Below, piece after piece: positions 1 to 8,661 of a stretch of DNA of 28,626 nucleotides; the first letter of the stretch is position 1; each line of letters starts with the position of its first letter. The stretch lies in NCBI GenBank assembly GCA_049646585.1, contig JBARWC010000209.1:1-28626 (forward strand). Direction: 5' to 3'. The DNA comes from G025836975 sp049646585 (GTDB lineage Bacteria > Pseudomonadota > Gammaproteobacteria > Burkholderiales > Burkholderiaceae_B). The notes beneath the pieces were generated by a model. The model was not told the DNA's origin and searched no databases. It worked only from the letters and a program-made list of their open reading frames with translations. Made by a program: the position numbers and the translations under genes.

Positions 1-289
1 GAGCCTGAGCGGGAGCGGCCTCGGCCTTGGCCGCCGGCTTCCCGCCTTCGGCCGTTTCCAGTTCCAGGATGACCGTCCCCTCTTTGATCTTGTCGCCCAG
101 CTTTACCTTCAGCGACTTGACCACACCAGCCTGCGGCGACGGGATCTCCATCGAGGCTTTATCGGACTCGACAGTGATGAGGCTTTGCTCGGCGCTGACG
201 GTATCGCCCGAGGCGACCAGCAGCTCGATGACTTCGACTTCACTGAAGTCCCCAATGTCCGGGACCTTGATTTCGATGGTATTGCTCAT
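1..289 (-). CDS. aceF: Pyruvate dehydrogenase E2 (dihydrolipoamide acetyltransferase), N-terminal part, cut by window edge
   Basis: This is the start of the E2 core of the pyruvate dehydrogenase complex, which passes acetyl groups from E1 to CoA on swinging lipoyl arms in the cytoplasm. Only the first 96 codons are inside the window. They form one lipoyl domain, with the lipoylated lysine in ESDKASMEIP (Lys44), followed from about residue 83 by an Ala/Pro/Lys/Glu-rich linker typical of E2 proteins. The catalytic domain lies beyond position 1. The ATG at 289 is preceded by a purine-rich AGGGGACAAGGAC ribosome-binding region. The gene starts 15 nt after the aceE stop codon, so the two genes are almost certainly one transcript. 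The number of further lipoyl domains cannot be seen. Confidence 0.95.
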   Translation of the reverse strand, partial: MSNTIEIKVPDIGDFSEVEVIELLVASGDTVSAEQSLITVESDKASMEIPSPQAGVVKSLKVKLGDKIKEGTVILELETAEGGKPAAKAEAAPAQA

Positions 290-304
290 GTCCTTGTCCC
301 CTGT

Positions 305-3016
305 TTACGCGTGATGCGGGTTGGCTTTATTGGTATTGATGCCATACTTTTTGATGGCTTCACTGACCTTGGCTAGCGGCAGTTTCCCTTCGTCGGCCAA
401 ACCGCGCAAGGCGGCCAGCACCACGAAGCGACGGTCGATTTCGAAGTGCTCGCGCAGCTTGGAGCGGAAATCGGAGCGGCCGAAACCGTCGGTTCCCAAC
501 ACCTTGAAGTCGCGGCCCTTGGGCACGTAGGGGCGGATCTGGTCGCCGTAGGCCTTGACGTAGTCGGTGGACACGATGATGGGACCCGTGGTGTCTTCAA
601 GCTGGGTGGTGACGTAAGGCACGGGCGCCTTCTTGTCTTCGGGGTTGAGCAGGCTGTGGCGTTCGCAATCCAGGCCGTCGCGGCGCAGCTCGGTGAAGCT
701 GGTCACGCTCCAGACGTCGGAGCCCACGCCCCAATCCTTCTCCAGCATTTCCTGAGCCGCCAGGACCTCGCGCAATATGGTGCCCGAGCCCATGAGCTGG
801 ACGCGCGGCTTCTTGGCCTCGCCCACGGACTTGAACTTGTACATCCCGCGTATGATCCCTTCCTCGTCGCCCTTGGTCAGGCCGGGCTGCGCGTAGTTCT
901 CATTCATGACCGTGATGTAGTAGTACACGTTCTCCTGGTTCTCGACCATGCGCCGCAGGCCGTCCTGGATGATGACGGCGAGCTCGTGCCCGAAAGTCGG
1001 GTCGTAGGAAACGCAGTTGGGGATCAGCGAGGACATGATGTGGCTGTGGCCGTCTTCGTGCTGCAGGCCTTCGCCGTTCAGGGTCGTGCGGCCCGCCGTG
1101 CCGCCCAACAGGAAGCCGCGCGCCTGCATGTCGCCCGCCGCCCAGGCCAGGTCGCCAATGCGCTGGAAGCCGAACATCGAGTAATAGATGAAGAACGGGA
1201 TCATGATGCGGTTGTTCGTCGAGTACGACGTCGCCGCCGCCATCCAGGAGCTGAAGGCGCCCGCTTCGTTGATGCCTTCCTGCAGCAACTGGCCGTTCTC
1301 GGTTTCGCGGTAGTACATGACCTGGTCTTTGTCGACGGGGGTGTACTTCTGCCCTTCCGGCGCATAGATGCCGATCTGACGGAACAGGCCTTCCATGCCG
1401 AAGGTGCGCGATTCGTCGGCCAGGATGGGCACGACGCGCGGGCTCAGTTCCTTGTCGCGCAGGATCTGGTTCAGGATGCGCACGAAAGCCTGGGTCGTGG
1501 AGATTTCACGGCCCTCGGCGGTGGGTTCCAGCACGGCCTTGAAGGCGTCGAGCGCCGGCGCATGCAGGTGCTCGTCCGCTTTCTGGCGGCGATGCGGCAG
1601 GTAGCCACCCAGCGCCTTGCGGCGCTCGTGCAGGTACTTCATTTCGGGCGAATCTTCGGACGGCTTGAAGTAGGGAAGCTGTTCGATCTTGTCGTCGGGG
1701 ACCGGAATATTGAAGCGGTCGCGGAATTCGCGCACCGAATCCATGTCCAGTTTCTTTTGCTGGTGGGTCGGGTTCTTGGCCTGACCGACGTGGCCCATGC
1801 CGTAGCCCTTGATGGTCTTGGCCAGGATGACGGTGGGCTGGCCCGTGTGATCGGATGCCGCCTTGAAGGCGGCGTATACCTTGTAGGGATCATGGCCGCC
1901 GCGATTCAGGCGCCAGACGTCGTCGTCGCTCATGCGGCTGACCATTTCCAGCAGCTTGGGATGCTTGCCGAAGAAGTTGTCGCGCACGAACTTGCCGTCA
2001 TGCGCCTTGTAGGCCTGGTATTCGCCGTCGACGGACTCTTCCATGACACGGCGCAGGATGCCTTCCTTGTCGCGCGCCAGCAGGGGATCCCAGTAGCCGC
2101 CCCAGATGAGCTTGATGACGTTCCAGCCGCTGCCGCGGAAATCGCCTTCCAGCTCTTGAATGATCTTGCCGTTGCCGCGCACCGGGCCGTCCAGGCGCTG
2201 CAGGTTGCAGTTGATGACGAAGATCAGGTTGTCGAGCTTTTCGCGCGATGCCAGGCTGATGGCGCCCAGGGACTCGGGCTCGTCCATTTCGCCGTCGCCG
2301 CAGAATACCCAGACCTTGCGCTTGCTGGTGTCGGCGATGCCGCGCGCATGCAGGTATTTAAGGAAGCGGGCCTGATAAATGGCCATCAGCGGGCCCAGGC
2401 CCATGGATACCGTGGGGAACTGCCAGAAATCCGGCATGAGCTTGGGGTGGGGGTAGGAAGACAGGCCGTGGCCGTCGACTTCCTGGCGGAAATTGTTCAG
2501 TTGGTCTTCGCTGAGGCGGCCTTCCAGATAAGCGCGGCCATAGATGCCGGGCGAGGAATGGCCCTGGAAGTACACCAGGTCGCCGCCGTGGTCTTCGCTT
2601 TCGGCGTGCCAGAAGTGATTCTGGCCGCAGCCTATCATGGTGGCCAGCGAGGCGAAGGAGGCAATGTGGCCGCCCAGGTCGCCGCCGTCGGGCGGGTTGT
2701 GTTTGTTGGCCTTGACGACCATGGCCATGGCGTTCCAGCGCACGTAGGAGCGGATGCGCTCTTCCAGGATGATGTTGCCCGGATGCGGCGGCTCCAGCCC
2801 CGGCGGGATGGTGTTGACGTAGGAAGTGTTCGGCGAAAACGGAATGTGCGCTCCTGAACGGCGCGCAAGATCGATCAGGCGTTCGAGCAGGAAGTGGGCA
2901 CGCTCCGGCCCTTCGCGATCGAGTACGGCCTCGAGCGCCTCCAGCCATTCCTGTGTCTCAAGTGTCTCATCATCCATTGCGTTTGCCATTGTGCTGACTT
3001 GTTCAAGAGAGGACAT
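305..3016 (-). CDS. aceE: Pyruvate dehydrogenase E1 component, homodimeric type
   Basis: AceE is the thiamine-diphosphate-dependent decarboxylase that converts pyruvate to CO2 and reductively acetylates lipoyl-E2. The 903 residues match the usual length of about 890 for this family. The ThDP motif begins at GDGEMDEPES (Gly240) and ends at INCNLQ (about 268-273). Other family landmarks are GGHIASFASLAT (His117), QGHSSPGIYGRAYLEGR (His153) and the flexible loop YGMGHVGQAKNPTHQQ. The start at 3016 is chosen because AGGAGA lies about 6 nt upstream; a second Met at residue 10 has no such site. It is the first gene of an aceEF operon and diverges from a sensor kinase gene. No truncation or missing motif is apparent. 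Lpd (E3) would be expected further downstream, outside the window. Confidence 0.98.
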   Translation of the reverse strand: MSSLEQVSTMANAMDDETLETQEWLEALEAVLDREGPERAHFLLERLIDLARRSGAHIPFSPNTSYVNTIPPGLEPPHPGNIILEERIRSYVRWNAMAMVVKANKHNPPDGGDLGGHIASFASLATMIGCGQNHFWHAESEDHGGDLVYFQGHSSPGIYGRAYLEGRLSEDQLNNFRQEVDGHGLSSYPHPKLMPDFWQFPTVSMGLGPLMAIYQARFLKYLHARGIADTSKRKVWVFCGDGEMDEPESLGAISLASREKLDNLIFVINCNLQRLDGPVRGNGKIIQELEGDFRGSGWNVIKLIWGGYWDPLLARDKEGILRRVMEESVDGEYQAYKAHDGKFVRDNFFGKHPKLLEMVSRMSDDDVWRLNRGGHDPYKVYAAFKAASDHTGQPTVILAKTIKGYGMGHVGQAKNPTHQQKKLDMDSVREFRDRFNIPVPDDKIEQLPYFKPSEDSPEMKYLHERRKALGGYLPHRRQKADEHLHAPALDAFKAVLEPTAEGREISTTQAFVRILNQILRDKELSPRVVPILADESRTFGMEGLFRQIGIYAPEGQKYTPVDKDQVMYYRETENGQLLQEGINEAGAFSSWMAAATSYSTNNRIMIPFFIYYSMFGFQRIGDLAWAAGDMQARGFLLGGTAGRTTLNGEGLQHEDGHSHIMSSLIPNCVSYDPTFGHELAVIIQDGLRRMVENQENVYYYITVMNENYAQPGLTKGDEEGIIRGMYKFKSVGEAKKPRVQLMGSGTILREVLAAQEMLEKDWGVGSDVWSVTSFTELRRDGLDCERHSLLNPEDKKAPVPYVTTQLEDTTGPIIVSTDYVKAYGDQIRPYVPKGRDFKVLGTDGFGRSDFRSKLREHFEIDRRFVVLAALRGLADEGKLPLAKVSEAIKKYGINTNKANPHHA

Positions 3017-3144
3017 TTGCTGTCTCCTGTTTTATAAAAGTGGAATCCGGATACTGGCGAGGCGCCTTATAGTCACCTTATACCCGATACCGGATCGATG
3101 CGAGCGCAGCCTCATCACAAAGGCGGCGCCAGGCGAGCCTTTCA

Positions 3145-3173
3145 ATTCTAGGAAAGACAGGCGGTATGTTCAA
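3145..3173 (-). promoter_or_regulatory. Probable sigma70 promoter of aceEF
   Basis: On the minus strand a TTGAAC box (3173-3168) is followed after exactly 17 nt by TAGAAT (3150-3145), close to the sigma70 consensus at ideal spacing. Transcription would begin near 3138 and leave a leader of about 120 nt before the aceE start codon. The leader contains two TATAAGG copies (within about 3068-3086), which could mark a second weak promoter. This is a motif reading only. Confidence 0.55.
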
Positions 3174-3179
3174 GCGAAA

Positions 3180-3214
3180 TTTCATTTTATGGTATGAGTT
3201 TTCATAATATGAAA
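3180..3214. promoter_or_regulatory. Repeated TTTCAT half-sites upstream of the aceE promoter (candidate operator)
   Basis: A 15-bp perfect inverted repeat, TTTCAT-AAT-ATGAAA, occupies 3200-3214. A third TTTCAT copy sits at 3180-3185, exactly 20 bp (about two helical turns) from the first arm at 3200-3205. The sites lie about 45-75 bp upstream of the inferred aceE transcription start, which suits an activator or a cooperative repressor. The divergently encoded FixJ-type regulator is one candidate binder and a GntR-type PdhR is another. The binder is inference. Confidence 0.45.
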
Positions 3215-3240
3215 TATATACCTGCCTGTTACGGTCTAAA

Positions 3241-3261
3241 ATGCACAGTGCATAAATATGC
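3241..3261. promoter_or_regulatory. Two overlapping palindromes just upstream of the sensor kinase gene
   Basis: ATGCAC-A-GTGCAT (3241-3253) is a perfect 13-bp inverted repeat. It overlaps a second one, GCATA-AA-TATGC (3250-3261). They end 15 bp before the kinase ATG and cover a plausible -10 (CATAAA, 3251-3256), spaced 16 nt from a weak TTACGG -35 at 3229. The position suggests a repressor or autoregulation site for the two-component operon. It differs in sequence from the TTTCAT sites nearer aceE, so the two promoters may have separate control. Confidence 0.4.
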
Positions 3262-3276
3262 GCTAACAACAGAGAC

Positions 3277-5034
3277 ATGGCGAGCCATTCAAAGAAATCC
3301 CTGATTCCCACCACGTTCTACGACCAGGCCAATCACACACGCCGCGGCTTTTATTGGCTGACGCCGGTGATCGTACTGGTCCTGTACCTGTGCGTGATGG
3401 GCGCTTTCATCTGGCTGCAGCAGTTGCACAACGACAGCGTCATGTTCGTGACCATAGATCAGGAAACTCGCCAGCAGCGCCTGCTGATGGTGGTCGCCGC
3501 CCTGTCCTGCGTGATCGTGCTGAGCCTGCTCGCCCTGTGGCGCTATACGCGCTTTCGCACCCGCGCCGAAGCCGCGCTGATCGCCGAAACGGGCTTTCGC
3601 CGCGCCATGGAAAACTCCATGTCAACAGGCATGCGGGTATTCGACATGCATGGGCGCATCGCCTACGTCAACCCGGCGTTCTGCCGCATGATAGGCTGGA
3701 ATGAGGCCGACCTTATCGGCCGCACCACCCCCTTTCCCTATTGGCTGCCCGGCCGTCACGCCCAGCACCAGGAAACCCTGGACATCCTGCTGTCCGGCCG
3801 CACGCCCAGCAGCGGCCTGGAAGTCGAGGCGCAGCGCCGCGACGGCTCGCGCTTCACCGCCCGCATGTACGTGTCGCCGCTGCGCGACCCCAACGGCGAA
3901 CAGATAGGCTGGATGACGTCCATGACCGACATCACCGAGCCCAAGCGCATACGCGAAGCCCTGACCGCCGCCCACGAGCGCTTCATGACCGTGCTCGAAG
4001 GCCTGGACGACGCCATCTCGGTGGTCGCCGATACCTCGGACGGCCTGGAGCTGCTGTTCGCCAACCGCACCTACCGCCGCTTCTTCGGCGCCCAGTCCAA
4101 CGGCCACGGCGAATTGCTGGGCGGCCGACTGGGCCGCTTCACCGATGAGACGGTGGAGATTTTTTCCGACTCTGCCCAGCGCTGGTTTGAAGTCCACCAC
4201 CGCATCCTGGCCTGGACCGACGGCCGCCGCGTCCGCCTGCAAGTCGCCCGCGACATCACCGAAAGGCGCACGCACGAAGAAGCCTCGCGGGTCCAGCAGG
4301 AAAAGATCCAGCTCACCAGCCGCCTGACCACCATGGGCGAAATGGCTTCCTCGCTGGCCCACGAACTGAATCAGCCCCTGACCGCCATCAGCAACTACAG
4401 CATGGGGGCGGTGGCCATGCTGAAGTCGGGCAACCCCAACCCCGAACGCCTGCTCGAAGCGCTGGAAAAAGCCGCCGGCCAGGCCGAGCGCGCGGGCAAG
4501 ATCATCAGCCGCATACGCGAATTCGTGAAACGCAGCGAGCCACGCCGCCAGTGGGTGTCCCTGATGCGCATCATCGACAACGCCGTGGGCTTCGCGGAAA
4601 TCGATGCCCACAAGCGCCAGATCGACATCGACATGCAGCTGCCCGACCCGGTGCCCAACGTCCTGGCCGACCCCATACTCATCGAGCAGGTATTGCTGAA
4701 TTTGCTGAAGAATGGCATAGAAGCCATGGAGAAAAGCGAGTACCGCACCCTGCACCTGACCATTACCGACCAGGCCCCGCTGATCGAGATCGCGGTCGTG
4801 GACCGCGGCCACGGCCTGAAAGACCCCGAACGCCTGTTCGAGCCCTTCTACAGCACCAAGTCGGAAGGCCTGGGCATGGGGCTGAACATCTGCCGTACTA
4901 TTATTGAGTCCCACCATGGCCGGCTCTGGGCCGACCCCAACCCCGACGGGGGCACCATTTTCCGTTTCACCCTGCCTTGTGCCGGGCCACAAGCCTCGAG
5001 CACCACCGAAGACACTCAGGAGTTGCATGCATGA
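3277..5034 (+). CDS. Membrane-bound PAS-domain sensor histidine kinase
   Basis: This 585-residue two-component sensor has two predicted transmembrane helices (about 26-48 and 69-88) that enclose only some 20 residues outside the membrane. A clear PAS domain follows at about 103-225, then a less conserved PAS-like region at about 232-330. The dimerisation box has the phospho-acceptor His362 in AHELNQPLTAISNY. ATPase motifs are LLNLLKNGIEAM (N box, about 473-484), DRGHG (G1, 509-513) and EGLGMGL (G2, 530-536), so it should be catalytically complete. The short loop argues for sensing inside the cell or membrane through PAS. The last codon overlaps the start of the response regulator gene (ATGA). 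Placement opposite aceE suggests a role in central carbon control, but the signal is unknown. Confidence 0.93.
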   Translation: MASHSKKSLIPTTFYDQANHTRRGFYWLTPVIVLVLYLCVMGAFIWLQQLHNDSVMFVTIDQETRQQRLLMVVAALSCVIVLSLLALWRYTRFRTRAEAALIAETGFRRAMENSMSTGMRVFDMHGRIAYVNPAFCRMIGWNEADLIGRTTPFPYWLPGRHAQHQETLDILLSGRTPSSGLEVEAQRRDGSRFTARMYVSPLRDPNGEQIGWMTSMTDITEPKRIREALTAAHERFMTVLEGLDDAISVVADTSDGLELLFANRTYRRFFGAQSNGHGELLGGRLGRFTDETVEIFSDSAQRWFEVHHRILAWTDGRRVRLQVARDITERRTHEEASRVQQEKIQLTSRLTTMGEMASSLAHELNQPLTAISNYSMGAVAMLKSGNPNPERLLEALEKAAGQAERAGKIISRIREFVKRSEPRRQWVSLMRIIDNAVGFAEIDAHKRQIDIDMQLPDPVPNVLADPILIEQVLLNLLKNGIEAMEKSEYRTLHLTITDQAPLIEIAVVDRGHGLKDPERLFEPFYSTKSEGLGMGLNICRTIIESHHGRLWADPNPDGGTIFRFTLPCAGPQASSTTEDTQELHA

Positions 5035-5654
5035 CTACACCTCAAGCACCGAATACCATTTTTATCGTCGACGACGACGAAGCCGTACGTGATTCCCTGC
5101 GCTGGCTGCTCGAAGCCAACGGCTACCGGGTGCGCGGCTTCAGCGGTGCGGAGGAGTTCCTGAATGCCTATGAACCCGATCAGGTCGGAGTGTTGATCGC
5201 CGACGTGCGCATGCCCGGCATGAGCGGTCTGGAGCTGCAAGAGGAACTCATCGCCCGCCAGGCGCCCTTGCCCATCGTCTTCATCACCGGCCACGGCGAC
5301 GTCCCCATGGCCGTATCGACCATGAAAAAAGGCGCCGTCGACTTCCTTGAAAAACCCTTCAACGAAACGGACCTGCGCACCATCGTCGCGCGCATGCTCG
5401 AACAAGCCGGCGAACGCGTCAGCCAGGCGCAGGCCCAGCGCAACCACCAGGCCGTCCTGAGCCGCCTGACCTCGCGCGAACAGCAGGTGCTCGAGCGCAT
5501 CGTTGCAGGCCGGCTGAACAAGCAGATCGCCGGCGACCTGAACATCAGCATCAAGACGGTCGAGGCGCACCGCGCCAACATCATGGAAAAACTGGAGGTC
5601 ACCACGGTGGCCGATCTGATGAAAATTGCATTGACCAAGGAAGGTGTCGCATGA
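5031..5654 (+). CDS. FixJ/NarL-type response regulator, partner of the upstream kinase
   Basis: This 207-residue regulator has a receiver domain at residues 8-125 and a LuxR-type helix-turn-helix at about 144-200. Receiver residues are all present: acidic pocket DDD (14-16), phospho-acceptor Asp58 in IADVRMPGMSG, Thr86 and Lys108 in EKPF. The DNA-binding domain has the typical LTSREQQVLERIVAG and KTVEAHRANIMEKL segments. The start at 5031 overlaps the kinase stop by 4 nt, which excludes a longer upstream frame that lies wholly inside the kinase gene. Its own stop overlaps the folD start by 4 nt. Kinase and regulator should therefore be made in a fixed ratio. DNA targets are unknown; the palindromes at 3180-3261 are candidates. 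Confidence 0.94.
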   Translation: MTTPQAPNTIFIVDDDEAVRDSLRWLLEANGYRVRGFSGAEEFLNAYEPDQVGVLIADVRMPGMSGLELQEELIARQAPLPIVFITGHGDVPMAVSTMKKGAVDFLEKPFNETDLRTIVARMLEQAGERVSQAQAQRNHQAVLSRLTSREQQVLERIVAGRLNKQIAGDLNISIKTVEAHRANIMEKLEVTTVADLMKIALTKEGVA

Positions 5655-6514
5655 CGGCACGCATCATCGACGGCAAGGCCCTGTCCGACCAGGTAAAAGC
5701 GCAGGTCGGCCGGCGCGTTGAAGAATTGAAGGCACGCGGCATCACCCCGGGCCTGGCGGTCGTACTGGTCGGCGAAGATCCCGCCTCTCAAGTCTATGTG
5801 CGCAACAAGGCGGCCGCCTGCGAAAAGGCCGGCCTGCACTCGCGCGTCCTGCGCCTGGACGCCGGCATCCGCGAAGCCCAGTTGCTGGAGGTCGTGCGCG
5901 AACTCAACGGCGACGACTCTGTGCACGGCATATTGGTGCAGTTGCCACTGCCCAAGCACATGAATTCCAGCAAGGTCATCGAAGCCATCGCGGCCGACAA
6001 GGACGTGGACGGTTTTCACATCAGCAACGCCGGCCTGCTCATGACCGGCCAGCCGCTGTTCCGGCCCTGCACGCCCTACGGCATCATGAAGATGCTGGAA
6101 TCGGAAAACGTCTCCCTGTGGGGCGCGGAAGCCGTCGTGGTCGGCGCCAGCAACATCGTCGGCAAGCCCATGGCCATGCTCATGCTGGCGGCCGGCGCCA
6201 CGGTGACCCTGTGCAACTCCAAGACCCGCGACCTGGGCGCCCAGACCCGGCGCGCCGACGTGCTGGTGGTGGCCACCGGCAAGCCCGGCATGGTCACGGG
6301 CGACATGATCAAGCCCGGCGCGGTCGTCATCGACGTGGGCATCAACCGCAACGAACAAGGCAAATTGGTGGGCGACGTCGATTTCGAATCGGCCAGCAAA
6401 GTGGCGGGAGCCATCACCCCCGTGCCCGGCGGCGTCGGCCCCATGACCATCGCCATGCTGCTGGTCAACACCCTGGAAGCCGCCGAACGCCGCGCCACCG
6501 CGGCACAGCCGTAA
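5651..6514 (+). CDS. folD: Methylenetetrahydrofolate dehydrogenase / methenyltetrahydrofolate cyclohydrolase
   Basis: FolD is a bifunctional cytoplasmic enzyme that oxidises 5,10-methylene-THF with NADP+ and hydrolyses the methenyl product to 10-formyl-THF, feeding purine and formyl-Met synthesis. Its 287 residues are normal length. Active-site landmarks are SQVYVRNKAAACEKAG (Tyr49, catalytic Lys53), ILVQLPLP (Gln97) and DVDGFH (Asp120). The dinucleotide-binding segment contains GASNIVGKP (165-173) and the C-terminal signature is PVPGGVGPMTIAML. Its ATG overlaps the regulator stop (ATGA), so this folate gene appears translationally coupled to a two-component system. prlC follows after 16 nt. 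Confidence 0.98.
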   Translation: MTARIIDGKALSDQVKAQVGRRVEELKARGITPGLAVVLVGEDPASQVYVRNKAAACEKAGLHSRVLRLDAGIREAQLLEVVRELNGDDSVHGILVQLPLPKHMNSSKVIEAIAADKDVDGFHISNAGLLMTGQPLFRPCTPYGIMKMLESENVSLWGAEAVVVGASNIVGKPMAMLMLAAGATVTLCNSKTRDLGAQTRRADVLVVATGKPGMVTGDMIKPGAVVIDVGINRNEQGKLVGDVDFESASKVAGAITPVPGGVGPMTIAMLLVNTLEAAERRATAAQP

Positions 6515-6530
6515 CTGAACCAAGCTAGCA

Positions 6531-8615
6531 ATGTCCCAGAAGAACCCCCTGCTGTCCCCCATCTCGTCCCTCATCGACTACGCCGCAATTCAAGCCGCAC
6601 ACATCGAGCCGGCCATCACCGCCCTGATCGACGAAGCCCGGGCGGCCGTCCAGCGCAGCGCCGACCCGGCGCTGCCCGCCTCCTGGGACGCCATCGTCGA
6701 ACCGCTGGAAGACGCGTCCGAAAGGCTCTGGCGCGCCTGGTCGGTGGCGGGACACCTGAACGCCGTCGTCAACACGCCCGAGCTGCGCGCCGCCTACAAC
6801 CAGTGCCTGCCCCGGGTCACCGAGTTCTCCACCTGGATAGGCCTGCACGAAGGCCTGTACGCCCAGTACAAGCGCCTGGCCGCATCCGACGGCTTCGCGC
6901 GGCTTGCGCCGGTGCGCCGGCGCGTCATCGAACTGGCCTTGCGCGACTTTCGCCTGAGCGGCGTGGAGCTACGAGGCGAGCAGCGCGACCGCTACGCCGA
7001 AATCTCCGACCAGGAAGCGCAGGCCTCGCAAAAATTCTCGGAAAACGTGCTCGATTCCGTCGACCGCTGGACCCTGCACGTAAGCGACCCGGCACGCCTG
7101 GCCGGCCTGCCGCAAGACGTGGTGGACGCCGCCAAGGCGGCCGCGCAGGAGGCGGGGCTGGAAGGCTGGCAGCTTGTGCTGAAGATGCCCTGCTACCTGC
7201 CCGTCATGCAGTATGCGCAAGACCGCACACTGCGCCAGGAAATGTATAAAGCCTATTCGACCATCGCGTCGGAACAAGGCGATCCCGCATTGGACAACTC
7301 GGGCCTGATCGAACAATTGCTGGCCTTGCGCGCCGAAGAAGCGAGCCTGCTGGGCTACGCCAGCTTCGCCCAGCTGCGGCTGGAAACCCGCATGGCGGAC
7401 AGCGCGGACCAGGTACTGGAATTCCTGCGCAATCTGGCCTCCAAGGCCAAGCCCTATGCGACCCGCGACCTGGCCCAACTGCGCGATTTCGCCGGCAAGA
7501 CGCTGGGCCTGGACACGCTGGAACCCTGGGACATCGCCTTCGTCTCCGAGCGCCTGCGCGAAGAGCGCTACGCCTATTCCGAAGAAGAAATCAAGCAGTA
7601 CTTCACCGAGCCGCAAGTTCTGCAAGGCCTGTTCCAGGTCGTCGAAAAACTGTTCGGCGTCCAACTCAGGCCCTGCGACGCGCCAACCTGGCATGCCGAC
7701 GCACAGGCCCTGGAAGTCGTCTCCCAGGGCCAGGTCCTGGGCACCTTGTACATCGACCTGTACGCGCGCCAGGGCAAGCAAAGCGGTGCCTGGGTGGACA
7801 GCGAGCGCAACCGCCGCAAGACCGCCGGCGCGCTGCACACGCCCGTCGCCTACCTGACCTGCAATTTCTCGCGGCCACAAAACGGCAAGCCGGCACTACT
7901 GACCCACGACGACGTCATCACGCTGTTCCACGAAAGCGGGCACGCCCTGCACGCCCTGCTCTCGCAGGTCGACGAGCCGGGCGCCGCGGCCTTCGCCAGC
8001 GTGGAATGGGACGCCATCGAGCTGCCCTCGCAGTTCATGGAAAACTTCTGCTGGGAATGGTCGGTGGTCCAGGCGCTGTCTTCCCATGTCGAAACCGGCA
8101 AGCCGCTGCCGCGCGCGCTCTACGACAAGCTGCTGGCCGCGCGCAACTTCCAGAGCGGCATGCAGATGCTGCGGCAGGTGGAGTTCTCGCTGTTCGACAT
8201 GAGCATCCACAACCAGGCGCACGGCTTGTCCATACAGGCCGTGCTCGACACGCTGAACGACGTGCGCAAGGAAGTGGCCGTGCTCTTTCCGCCCGCCTGG
8301 CATCGCTTCCCGCATAATTTCTCCCACCTGTTCGCGGGCGGCTACGGCGCCGGTTATTACAGCTACAAATGGGCCGAGGTTCTTTCCGCCGACGCCTATT
8401 CGGCCTTCGAGGAAAGCGCCGCCGGCGCCACCCCGCCCGGCCAGCCTCGCGAAACATTGGACGCCGCCACCGGCCAGCGCTTCCTGAAGGAAATCCTGGC
8501 CGTGGGCGGGTCCCGCCCCGCCGCCGAATCCTTCCAGGCCTTCCGCGGCCGCCCGCCTTCCATCGACGCGCTGCTGCGCCACAGCGGCCTGGCGGAAGAA
8601 GGGTCGACCCTATAA
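6531..8615 (+). CDS. prlC: Oligopeptidase A, M3-family zinc metallopeptidase
   Basis: This 694-residue cytoplasmic endopeptidase degrades short peptides such as cleaved signal peptides. The catalytic zinc motif HESGH is at residues 467-471. The third zinc ligand, Glu497 in AIELPSQF, follows at the M3 spacing of 25 residues. The C-terminal HNFSHLFAGGYGAGYYSYKWAEVLSADA segment (written here only as a landmark of its GYGAGYYSYKWA core) is typical of oligopeptidase A. No signal peptide is present. It follows folD after 16 nt with no strong ribosome-binding site, so coupling to the folD transcript is likely. The length and motifs match E. coli OpdA; no defects are seen. Confidence 0.96.
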   Translation: MSQKNPLLSPISSLIDYAAIQAAHIEPAITALIDEARAAVQRSADPALPASWDAIVEPLEDASERLWRAWSVAGHLNAVVNTPELRAAYNQCLPRVTEFSTWIGLHEGLYAQYKRLAASDGFARLAPVRRRVIELALRDFRLSGVELRGEQRDRYAEISDQEAQASQKFSENVLDSVDRWTLHVSDPARLAGLPQDVVDAAKAAAQEAGLEGWQLVLKMPCYLPVMQYAQDRTLRQEMYKAYSTIASEQGDPALDNSGLIEQLLALRAEEASLLGYASFAQLRLETRMADSADQVLEFLRNLASKAKPYATRDLAQLRDFAGKTLGLDTLEPWDIAFVSERLREERYAYSEEEIKQYFTEPQVLQGLFQVVEKLFGVQLRPCDAPTWHADAQALEVVSQGQVLGTLYIDLYARQGKQSGAWVDSERNRRKTAGALHTPVAYLTCNFSRPQNGKPALLTHDDVITLFHESGHALHALLSQVDEPGAAAFASVEWDAIELPSQFMENFCWEWSVVQALSSHVETGKPLPRALYDKLLAARNFQSGMQMLRQVEFSLFDMSIHNQAHGLSIQAVLDTLNDVRKEVAVLFPPAWHRFPHNFSHLFAGGYGAGYYSYKWAEVLSADAYSAFEESAAGATPPGQPRETLDAATGQRFLKEILAVGGSRPAAESFQAFRGRPPSIDALLRHSGLAEEGSTL

Positions 8616-8632
8616 TGTCCTGAAGGCGCCTT
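8611..8632 (+). promoter_or_regulatory. Possible promoter with adjacent palindrome before the SCO1 gene
   Basis: A perfect TATAAT occurs at 8611-8616, overlapping the prlC stop codon. The perfect 10-bp palindrome AAGGCGCCTT (8623-8632) lies just where transcription would begin. There is no good -35 box at the right distance (best is CTGGCG), so the promoter reading is weak and the match may be chance. If real, it would give the SCO1 gene expression independent of prlC. Confidence 0.25.
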
Positions 8633-8661
8633 TGCCCGCCATTTAAACGATTCAGTCAGTC

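Noticed and set aside
446..2857. 803-codon open frame antisense to aceE
   Set aside because: It mirrors a gene with complete AceE motifs; GC-rich codon bias opens the opposite frame. The translation is low-complexity (Val/Ala/His/Asp/Gln) with no recognisable domain.
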